From: Clostridia bacterium
GTDB taxonomy: Bacteria; Bacillota; Clostridia; Christensenellales; Aristaeellaceae
DNA length: 64,000 bases
NCBI GenBank assembly: GCA_017937655.1
Contig: JAGBDE010000037.1
Location: 47,340 to 111,339 of the forward strand
Direction: 5' to 3'
Positions 57,443-64,000 of the stretch are shown here, in pieces (position 1 is the first letter of the stretch; each line of letters begins with the position of its first letter). Both the position numbers and the translations under genes were made by a program. A model generated the notes under the pieces. The model had not been told where the DNA came from and ran no database searches. It worked only from the letters and a program-made list of their open reading frames with translations.

Positions 57443-58222
57443 TCAGCGATTGACGATATCGTACATCATGACAGCGGCGGCGATGGCCGCGTTGAGGGAC
57501 TCCGCGCCGCCCATCATGGGCAGCTTGAAGCGGTAGTCGCACAGGGAAAGAACGTCGTCCGTCAGGCCCTGGCCCTCATTGCCGATGAGCAGGCACAGCT
57601 TGTCCGGCAGGGCGTCCCGCTGATAGAAAGGCTGGCCGTGGAGCTCCGCGCCGATGATGGCATAGCCCAGCTGCTGCAAGGCTTTGCAAGCGGACGGGCC
57701 GTCCTTGGCAAGGGCGGCGGGCACCCGGAAGGCGCTGCCCATGGTGGCCCGCAAAGTCTTGGGCGACCAGAGGTCGGCGCAACCCTCGGTGAGGATGCAG
57801 CCGTCAAACCCCGCTGCGTCCAGCGTGCGAAGGATGGTGCCCACATTGCCCGGATCCTGGACGTTTTCCAAAAGCACCAGGCGATGGCCCATGCCGTCCA
57901 GGGGGCGGCTTTCCGGCAGGCCGCACACCGCGGCGATGCCCTGGGGCGTTTTCACTTGGGAGATGGCTTCCATCACAGGCCGGGTGACCAGGCAGATCTC
58001 CGCTGTGGCGGGTACATCGGCCAGAATATCCGCAAAGCGGGCTTCCTGGGTCATGTCCACAAACACCGTCCGCACCTTGTCCGGGCAGACATGAAGGGCT
58101 TCCATGGTCATGTGCTCGCCATCGCAGAGGAAGGCGCTTTGCTCCCGGCGGCCCTTGGCGGTTTGCAGGGCCTTGGCGGCCTGTACCGCCGGGTTCTTGA
58201 CGCTGGTCAGTTCCTTGCGCAT
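57443..58222 (-). CDS. SpoU/TrmH family RNA 2'-O-methyltransferase
   Basis: 259 residues. An N-terminal substrate-binding part (VKNPAVQAAKALQTAKGRREQSAFLCDGEHM) is followed by the SPOUT knot: LVLLENVQDPGNVGTILRTLDAAGFDG, LCLLIGNEGQGLTDDV, LPMMGGAESLNAAIAAAVMMYD. It methylates a ribose in rRNA or tRNA; the exact site cannot be told. It starts 1 base after argS stops, so the two form an operon. Confidence 0.9.
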   Translation of the reverse strand: MRKELTSVKNPAVQAAKALQTAKGRREQSAFLCDGEHMTMEALHVCPDKVRTVFVDMTQEARFADILADVPATAEICLVTRPVMEAISQVKTPQGIAAVCGLPESRPLDGMGHRLVLLENVQDPGNVGTILRTLDAAGFDGCILTEGCADLWSPKTLRATMGSAFRVPAALAKDGPSACKALQQLGYAIIGAELHGQPFYQRDALPDKLCLLIGNEGQGLTDDVLSLCDYRFKLPMMGGAESLNAAIAAAVMMYDIVNR

Positions 58223-58223
58223 A

Positions 58224-59954
58224 TTACATCCGCTCCGGGGCTTCCATGCCGATGAGGTACAGGCCGGTCTTGATGGTGTTCTTCACGGCCTTGGTCAGCG
58301 CGACGCGGGCAGCCCGCACGCCGGCCTCATCCACGATGATGCGGTTCTCATAGTAGAACTTGTTGTAGGCCTTGCACAGCTCGGTCACCGCGCGGGTGAT
58401 GATGCTGGGCTCGTAGCGGTTGGCGGCTTCCTTGACGGCGTCGGGGAAGCGGCTCAGCTGGCGCAGCAGCTCCTGGGCGTAGTCGTCGCCCAAGGCGGAG
58501 TAGTCAATAGCGGCTCCCTCCAGACCCTCGGCCTTGCGCAGAGCGCTACAGCAGCGGGCGTGGGTGTACTGCACATAGGGGCCGGTCTCGCCCTCAAAGC
58601 TGAGAACCCGCTCCCAGTTGAAGTCGATATCCTTGATGCGGCCGTTCTGCAAGTCGGCGTAAACCACGGCACCGATACCCACCTGCTTGGCCACCTCGTC
58701 CTTGTTCTCCAGGTTGGGGCTCTTTTCCTCGATGATGGCCCGGGCCTTTTCGATGGCGGTGTTGAGCACATCCTCCAGGAAGAGCACGTGGCCCTTGCGG
58801 GTGGACAGGCTTTGGCCGTCGTAGCTGATCATGCCAAAGGCCACGTGCACCAGATCCTTGGCCCAGTCGTAACCCATCTTGTCGATGACCTTGAAGAACT
58901 GGCGGAAGTGCAGATCCTGCTGATAAGCCACCACGTAGAGGCACTTGTCAAAGTTGTAGTTTTCCTTGCGGTACAGGGCGGCGGCGATGTCGCGGGTGGC
59001 GTAGATGGTGGTGCCGTCCTTCTTGAGGATCAGGCAGGGGGGCATGCCGCTCTCTTCCTCGTCCAGATCCACCACGGAGGCGCCTTCGCTGATGGTCAGC
59101 AGGTTCTTTTCCCGCAGCTCGTTCACCACGCGGTCGGTCTTGTCCACGTAGAAGCTTTCGCCGTTGTAGCTGTCAAACTCCACGCCCAGCAGGTCGTAGA
59201 CGGGCTTGGTGTCCCGCAGGGTCAGATCCTTGAACCAGTTGAACAGGCGCAGTGCTTCCTCGTCGCCCTGTTCAATTTTCTTGAACCAGGCGCGGCCCTC
59301 GTCGTCCAGGGTGGGATCCTTCTCGGCTTCCTCGTGGAACTTCACATACAGGCGGGTCAGCTCCGGCACGCCCTTGGCCTCCACCTCGGACTCCTCGCCC
59401 CAGGTCTTGAAGGCGTAGATCAGCTTGCCGAACTGGGTGCCCCAGTCGCCCAGATGGTTGATGCCAACGGTCTTGTAGCCCAGGTGGCGGAAGATGCGGC
59501 CCAGGCTGTGGCCCAGCATGGTGGTAGAAAGATGGCCGATGTGGAACCGCTTGGCGATGTTGATGGAAGAATAGTCGATGCAGACAGTCTTGCCATCGCC
59601 CAGGTCAGAAGAGCCGTAGCCCTCTCCGGCGGCCAGGACGGTGTTCAGGGTCTTTTCGGCAAAGTTATCACGGTTCAGGAAGAAGTTCAGATAGCCGCCC
59701 AGCTGCTTGGCCTGGCACAGCTCGCCGGCGTCAATGGCGCCAGCCAGCGCGGCGGCAATCTGGGGGGGACCCATTCGCAGGGCTCGGCTCAGCTTGAAGC
59801 AAGGGAAGGCATAGTCGCCCATTTCCTTTTCCGGGGGAATTTCCAGCATTCCGGCAATGTCAGCCTCTTGGGGCAGACCATCAGCGCCGGGAAAGCAGTT
59901 GTCAATGGCTTCAAAAATGACTTTTGCGAGGCTCTGCTTGGTATCCATATTCAT
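58224..59954 (-). CDS. argS: Arginyl-tRNA synthetase
   Basis: 576 residues. The N-terminal Add-1 domain (MLEIPPEKEMGDYAFPCFKLSRALRMGPPQIAAALAG) is followed by the HIGH motif KRFHIGHLSTTMLGHSLGRI. GMISYDGQSLSTRKGHVLFLEDVL stands in place of KMSKS, as is usual for ArgRS, and a DALR C-terminal domain ends LIGMEAPERM. GGAG precedes the ATG. It charges tRNA-Arg. Confidence 0.95.
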   Translation of the reverse strand: MNMDTKQSLAKVIFEAIDNCFPGADGLPQEADIAGMLEIPPEKEMGDYAFPCFKLSRALRMGPPQIAAALAGAIDAGELCQAKQLGGYLNFFLNRDNFAEKTLNTVLAAGEGYGSSDLGDGKTVCIDYSSINIAKRFHIGHLSTTMLGHSLGRIFRHLGYKTVGINHLGDWGTQFGKLIYAFKTWGEESEVEAKGVPELTRLYVKFHEEAEKDPTLDDEGRAWFKKIEQGDEEALRLFNWFKDLTLRDTKPVYDLLGVEFDSYNGESFYVDKTDRVVNELREKNLLTISEGASVVDLDEEESGMPPCLILKKDGTTIYATRDIAAALYRKENYNFDKCLYVVAYQQDLHFRQFFKVIDKMGYDWAKDLVHVAFGMISYDGQSLSTRKGHVLFLEDVLNTAIEKARAIIEEKSPNLENKDEVAKQVGIGAVVYADLQNGRIKDIDFNWERVLSFEGETGPYVQYTHARCCSALRKAEGLEGAAIDYSALGDDYAQELLRQLSRFPDAVKEAANRYEPSIITRAVTELCKAYNKFYYENRIIVDEAGVRAARVALTKAVKNTIKTGLYLIGMEAPERM

Positions 59955-59978
59955 TCTTCTCCTTCTTCTTGTCTTGGT

Positions 59979-61382
59979 TCATTCCTCGGTAACGTCCTGC
60001 TGGCCCCAGCCGCACTTGCGCTTCCAGGTGCCCTTGAGGTAGAACGCGGTGCTGATCAGGCAACCCAGCACCCATGCGGTCAGCAGGGAGCCGTAAAGGC
60101 AGGTGGGATCGCCGTTGGGGAATTCGGGGGATTGGGTCAGGTGGGCCCACAGGTAGGCCAGCGGCATGCGGATGATGACCGTCACGATCACGCTGATCCA
60201 CATGGGGATGACGGTCTCGCCTGCGCCGCGCATCACGCCCTGCAGCACCTGGGTCACCGCAAAGGCGATGTATCCCACGGCCAGGAGGCGCATCATGCCC
60301 ACGCCCATTTCCACGATTTCAGGGGTGGAGGTGAACACCTGCATCAGGTTCTTGCCAAACAGCAGGATGCCCACCACCAGCACGGTGGCAGTGCCCACAG
60401 CCAGAAGCAGCGTGTCCTTGGCGCCCTGCTTCACCCGGTCAAAGAGCCTTGCTCCCACGTTCTGGCCGGTGAAGGTGGTGGCGGCGATGCCAAAGGTAAA
60501 GTTGGGCATCATGGCAAAACCGTCCACGCGCATGATGGCGGTGGTAGCGGTGACCACGTTGTCGCCCAGAGAGGTGGTCAGGGACTGCACCAGAATGTTG
60601 GACAGGGCGAAGATCATCTGGGTCAGGCCAGCGGGCACGCCCAGCTGTACCACACGCTTGGTGATCATCTTGTCCGCCTTGAGGGTCTGCCGGTTCAGGT
60701 CCAGAGTGTCCTTCATTTTCCACAGCTTGCGCAGGCACAGCGCCGCGGAAACCCCCTGGGCGATAATGGTGGCGCAGGCCACGCCGTCGGTGGTCATGCC
60801 AAAGCAAATAACGAACACCAGGTCCAGCACGATGTTCAATCCGCAGGCCACCAGCAGGTACAGCAGCGGGCTGGTGCTGTCGCCCAGGCCGCGCATCACG
60901 CCGCTCAGGATGTTGTACAGGCCGTTGCCCACCAGGCCCAGCATGATGATGACCAGGTAGTCCGTGGCCAGGTCGATCATGTTATCAGAGGTACCCAGCA
61001 GCTTCAGCAACGGGCGGCTCAGCAGCATGCCCACCACAGTCATGAAAATACCGCTGAGGATGGTCAGCATGATGGTGGTACCCACGGCCTTGCTCAGGTT
61101 TTCCCGGTCCTTGGCGCCAAAATACTGGCTGACCACGATGGTGGCGCCGGTGGAGATGCCCATGAACAGCACCAGAATCAGGTTCAGAACGGCGCCGCCC
61201 AGGCCCACCGCGCCCAGCGCAGCGTCACCCACATACTGGCCCACCACAATGGCGTCCACCGTGTTGTACATCTGCTGGGCCAGGTTGCCAAGCAGCAGCG
61301 GAACGGCAAACAGGGCGATGCCGGTGAGAGGCTTGCCCTGGGTCAGGTCGCGGGGTGCAAACAGTTTCCGGATGGCTTGCAT
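59979..61382 (-). CDS. MATE family efflux transporter
   Basis: 467 residues with about 12 membrane helices. GIALFAVPLLLGNLAQQMYNTVDAIVVGQYVGDAALGAVG is the conserved MATE start; the second half repeats it (QLGVPAGLTQMIFALSNILVQSLTTSLGDNVV). It exports drugs or metabolites with Na+ or H+. It lies between argS and pyrH but is unlikely to share their function. Confidence 0.92.
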   Translation of the reverse strand: MQAIRKLFAPRDLTQGKPLTGIALFAVPLLLGNLAQQMYNTVDAIVVGQYVGDAALGAVGLGGAVLNLILVLFMGISTGATIVVSQYFGAKDRENLSKAVGTTIMLTILSGIFMTVVGMLLSRPLLKLLGTSDNMIDLATDYLVIIMLGLVGNGLYNILSGVMRGLGDSTSPLLYLLVACGLNIVLDLVFVICFGMTTDGVACATIIAQGVSAALCLRKLWKMKDTLDLNRQTLKADKMITKRVVQLGVPAGLTQMIFALSNILVQSLTTSLGDNVVTATTAIMRVDGFAMMPNFTFGIAATTFTGQNVGARLFDRVKQGAKDTLLLAVGTATVLVVGILLFGKNLMQVFTSTPEIVEMGVGMMRLLAVGYIAFAVTQVLQGVMRGAGETVIPMWISVIVTVIIRMPLAYLWAHLTQSPEFPNGDPTCLYGSLLTAWVLGCLISTAFYLKGTWKRKCGWGQQDVTEE

Positions 61383-61415
61383 GTCAAAGGCATTCCTTTC
61401 GTCATTCGTTGCTTA

Positions 61416-62126
61416 TCAGGGATGGAGGATGGTTCCCATGGGATCGCCGTCCAGCACCTTGAGGATGTTGGTGGGAGGCTCCAGGCCGAACACGCGCAAG
61501 TTGGGCACGTTGTTTTCCTTCAGAAGGGAGAAGGCGGCAGCGTCCATTACGCGAAGGTCGCGCTCGGCGGCCTCGGCGTAGCTGATGTCACGGATCAGCG
61601 TTGCGGTGGGATCCACGTTGGGGTCGGCGGTGTACACGCCGTCGATGTTCTTGGCCATGAGGATGGCGTCGCATTCCAGCTCGATGCCGCGGAGCACCAC
61701 GCCGGTGTCCGTGGAGAAGCAGGGATTGCCGCTACCGCAGGCCAGGAGCACGATGTAGCCATCAGCCAGCTTGGTCAGGGCGTTAACGGTATTATAGCTC
61801 TCGGCAAAGCGGGGAATATCCACAGCGCTCATCACCACGGCCTTTGCGCCCAGGTGATCCAAAGTGTCCCGCATGTACAGGCAGTTCTGCAAAGTGCCCA
61901 GCATGCCCATCTGGTCGGCCGCCACGGTTCCCATGCGGGTAGCCGCGCCGCGCCGTCCGCGCCACACGTTGCCTCCGCCGATGACCACAGCCAGCTCCAC
62001 GCCGGTGTTCTTGATATCAATCAGCATCTTGGCGGATTCCTCAAACTTTTCATGGCAGAAACCGCGTCCGTCCACGCCCAGGGCTTCGCCGCTCAGCTTC
62101 AAAATCACTCGCTTATACTTCGCCAT
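61416..62126 (-). CDS. pyrH: Uridylate kinase
   Basis: 236 residues. KRVILKLSGEALGVDG, VIGGGNVWRGRRGAATRMGTVAADQMGMLGT and DTGVVLRGIELECDAILMAKNIDGVYTADP are the amino acid kinase family signatures of bacterial UMP kinase. It makes UDP from UMP. It follows tsf, as in most bacteria. Confidence 0.96.
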   Translation of the reverse strand: MAKYKRVILKLSGEALGVDGRGFCHEKFEESAKMLIDIKNTGVELAVVIGGGNVWRGRRGAATRMGTVAADQMGMLGTLQNCLYMRDTLDHLGAKAVVMSAVDIPRFAESYNTVNALTKLADGYIVLLACGSGNPCFSTDTGVVLRGIELECDAILMAKNIDGVYTADPNVDPTATLIRDISYAEAAERDLRVMDAAAFSLLKENNVPNLRVFGLEPPTNILKVLDGDPMGTILHP

Positions 62127-62185
62127 AGGATTTCCCTTCCTCCCCTATCGTGCTTGCGTTTTGGCTCACAGAAAACCAGAAAAAT

Positions 62186-62257
62186 GGAGCTGCTGCACGA
62201 AGAACCAAGGCGCGGGGGCAAAACCCCTCAAGTTCCCCGTTTTCATGCAACAGCCCC
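62186..62257 (-). terminator. Terminator between tsf and pyrH
   Basis: Read leftward: GGGGCTGTTGCATG pairs with CGTGCAGCAGCTCC over 14 bp (3 G-U pairs), then ATTTTTCTGGTTTTC. A long loop of ~44 bases contains further stems. It ends the rpsB-tsf transcript. Confidence 0.65.
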
Positions 62258-62291
62258 ACATGACCGCTATGCGGTCAAAGGTTGATGAAGA

Positions 62292-63230
62292 TTACTTCTT
62301 CGCCATCTGGGCAGCGATTTCTTCAGCGAAGTTGTCCTTGCGCTTCTCGATGCCTTCGCCGCGCTCGAACCGTTCGAAACGAACCAGATCCAGCTCAGCG
62401 CCGATTTCCTTGGCGGTTTCAGCCATGACCTGCTTGATGCTCTTGTCGCCATCCTTGACGAAGGGCTGCTCCAGCAGGCAGACTTCCTTGTAGTACTTCT
62501 CGATGCGGCCTTCCACCATCTTGTCCACGATCTTCTCGGGCTTGCCCTCGTTCAGAGCCTGGGCACGGAGGATTTCCTTTTCCTTGTTCAGGTTCTCAGA
62601 GGGAACTTCCTCGCGGCGGACGTAGGAGGGACGGGCGGCAGCAATCTGCAGAGCCACGTCGTGATAGAAGGTCTTGAAAGCGGGAGCAGCGTAGGTGTCG
62701 GCATTGTTGTTCTTGGTCTCGACCAGAACGCCGATCTTGCCGCCCATGTGGATGTAGCTCTCCACGGCGCCTTCCGTGGTTTCATAGCGGGCAAAGCGGC
62801 GGATGGAGATCTTCTCGCCGATAGCCACGGTGGCATCGCTGACCAGGTCAGTGATGGTCTTGCTTTCGTCGTCGACGTACTTCTGATCCATCAGAGCGTC
62901 GATATCAGCGGGGTTGGCCAGAGCAACGTGCTTGGCAACCTGCTGGCAGAAAGCCTTGAAGTTGTCGGTCTTGGCAACGAAGTCGGTCTCGCAGTTGACT
63001 TCCACGATCACGCCGACGGAAGCGTCGTCGCTCACATAGCTGGCAACCAGACCTTCAGCGGCGATGCGGCCAGCCTTCTTGGCGGCAGCAGCCAGGCCCT
63101 TTTCACGGAGCCATTCAACGGCCTTATCGATGTTGCCATCGGCTTCAACAAGAGCCTTCTTGCAGTCCATCATGCCGGCCTGGGTCATTTCGCGGAGTTC
63201 CTTAACCATCTGAGAAGTGATATTGGCCAT
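62292..63230 (-). CDS. tsf: Translation elongation factor Ts
   Basis: 312 residues. [60 protein letters not shown] is the EF-Ts N-terminus. NCETDFVAK is the TDF motif that contacts EF-Tu. It exchanges nucleotide on EF-Tu. It lies 38 bases after rpsB. Confidence 0.97.
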   Translation of the reverse strand: MANITSQMVKELREMTQAGMMDCKKALVEADGNIDKAVEWLREKGLAAAAKKAGRIAAEGLVASYVSDDASVGVIVEVNCETDFVAKTDNFKAFCQQVAKHVALANPADIDALMDQKYVDDESKTITDLVSDATVAIGEKISIRRFARYETTEGAVESYIHMGGKIGVLVETKNNNADTYAAPAFKTFYHDVALQIAAARPSYVRREEVPSENLNKEKEILRAQALNEGKPEKIVDKMVEGRIEKYYKEVCLLEQPFVKDGDKSIKQVMAETAKEIGAELDLVRFERFERGEGIEKRKDNFAEEIAAQMAKK

Positions 63231-63268
63231 AGGTATCTCTCCCTTTCGTCAATGTTCAAAAAGTAGGA

Positions 63269-64000
63269 TTATTCTTCCACCTTGGCGGCTTCCTCAGCGG
63301 GAGCGGCTTCGCCTTCGGCGTCCTGCTCGCCCTGCTTGCCTTCCAGCACAGCATCGGCCAGCTTGCCAGCAATCAGCTTCACGGCGCGGATAGCGTCGTC
63401 ATTGCCGGGGATCACGTAGTCGATTTCGTCGGGATCGCAGTTGGTGTCAACGATAGCAACGATCGGAATGCCCAGAGCGCGGGCTTCGGCCACGGCGATG
63501 TGCTCCTTGCGGGGGTCAACCACGAACAGAGCGCCGGGGAGCTTCTTCATGTTGCGGATACCGCCCAGGTTGGCTTCCAGCTTTTCACGCTCGTGCTGCA
63601 GCTGGATAACTTCCTTCTTGGGCAGCAGGTCAAACTGGCCCTGCTCTTCCATCTTGTCGATCTGGTTGAGGCGTTCCACGCGGGTGCGGATGGTGCGGAA
63701 GTTGGTCAGCATGCCGCCCAGCCAACGGTTGTTGACATAGAACATGTTGCAGCGGAGAGCTTCGGAAGCGATGCTTTCCTGAGCCTGCTTCTTGGTGCCC
63801 ACGAACAGGATGGTCTTGCCTTCCATAGCCAGGTCACGCACGAAGTTGTAGGCTTCGTCGGCCTTGCGAACGGTCTTCTGCAGGTCGATGATGTGGATAC
63901 CGTTACGCTCAGTGTAGATGTAGGTGTCCATCTTGGGGTTCCAGCGACGGGTCTGGTGACCGAAGTGTACGCCGGCTTCCAGCAGGTTCTTCATAGATAC
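63269..64000 (-). CDS. rpsB: 30S ribosomal protein S2 (5' end cut by window)
   Basis: At least 244 codons in the window. [45 protein letters not shown]-like [30 protein letters not shown] are S2 signatures. An ATG at 63994 is internal: the codons before it at the window edge read Val-Ser, matching the usual MAVxSMKxLLEAG start. The true start lies a few bases beyond 64000. An Ala/Glu-rich tail ends the protein. Confidence 0.96.
   Translation of the reverse strand, partial: VSMKNLLEAGVHFGHQTRRWNPKMDTYIYTERNGIHIIDLQKTVRKADEAYNFVRDLAMEGKTILFVGTKKQAQESIASEALRCNMFYVNNRWLGGMLTNFRTIRTRVERLNQIDKMEEQGQFDLLPKKEVIQLQHEREKLEANLGGIRNMKKLPGALFVVDPRKEHIAVAEARALGIPIVAIVDTNCDPDEIDYVIPGNDDAIRAVKLIAGKLADAVLEGKQGEQDAEGEAAPAEEAAKVEE

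Noticed and set aside
58104..62285. 1393-codon rightward open frame
   Set aside because: Antisense to argS, the MATE gene and pyrH, all of which have clear motifs. Low-complexity His/Gln/Val composition marks a shadow frame.
1..64000. CRISPR arrays, insertion sequences, rRNA genes, riboswitches
   Set aside because: No regularly spaced repeats, transposase frames, rRNA stretches or known riboswitch cores were seen on either strand.

Overview
The window reads as a Clostridia/Firmicutes chromosome. Support comes from the host gene order rpsB-tsf-pyrH, argS, mutS2, a family U32 peptidase, a DUF1934 protein, strong AGGAGG ribosome binding sites and consensus sigma-A promoters. A secreted GH10 xylanase with carbohydrate-binding modules suggests a fibre-degrading gut or rumen bacterium. 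The exact genus cannot be told from the sequence.

Positions ~1-43.4 kb are an apparently complete, temperate, contractile-tailed (myovirus) prophage. Its right end is the large serine integrase at 41771-43372. Its left attachment site is not recognisable and probably lies at or before base 1. From right to left it carries: integrase, a SWIM-domain protein, a CI-like repressor, a two-palindrome operator, a Cro-like protein, a rightward accessory gene (DUF2441-like), and a leftward early block. The early block (39.4-24.6 kb) holds a DUF1064 nuclease, DUF3102, ORF6C-like, MazG, SSB, a DnaD-like protein, DnaB helicase, Lar-like zinc ribbons, a SNF2 helicase/adenine-type methyltransferase fusion, a C5 methyltransferase and an ArpU/RinA-like late regulator. 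The late block (24.1-0.6 kb, leftward) has a lambda-like head module (Nu1, GpA, W-like, portal, ClpP-type protease with nested scaffold, D, E) joined to a P2/Mu-like contractile tail module (sheath, tube, chaperone with -1 frameshift, D, tape measure, X, U, gp25, J, I, fibre). It ends with a NlpC/P60 endolysin, a membrane protein and an LLH-type holin.

The most notable hidden structure is at 27-477. A 28-residue membrane peptide gene with its own promoter faces a convergent small RNA with its own strong promoter. Two terminators lie between them, and two pairs of direct repeats make the RNAs complementary in trans. This is the layout of the Fst/par type I toxin-antitoxin systems, with a different peptide. 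Other non-coding signals are a ~75-nt RNA candidate opposite the early operon (37440-37516), a truncated tRNA-like element with encoded CCA (38330-38396), a dispersed 23-bp palindrome (12852 and 24640) and a slippery AAAGGGC site (12396-12402).

Positions 43.5-64 kb are host chromosome. There is a small Cys-rich ORF at the prophage junction. Leftward genes follow: aroK, a sensor kinase/response regulator pair, mutS2, U32 peptidase, cyclophilin and ispE. A rightward trio comes next (DUF1934, unknown, metallo-beta-lactamase fold). The rest is leftward: GH10 xylanase, a small ADP-ribosylation/crystallin-J1-like protein, a SpoU methyltransferase, argS, a MATE transporter, pyrH, tsf and rpsB, the last cut by the window edge.
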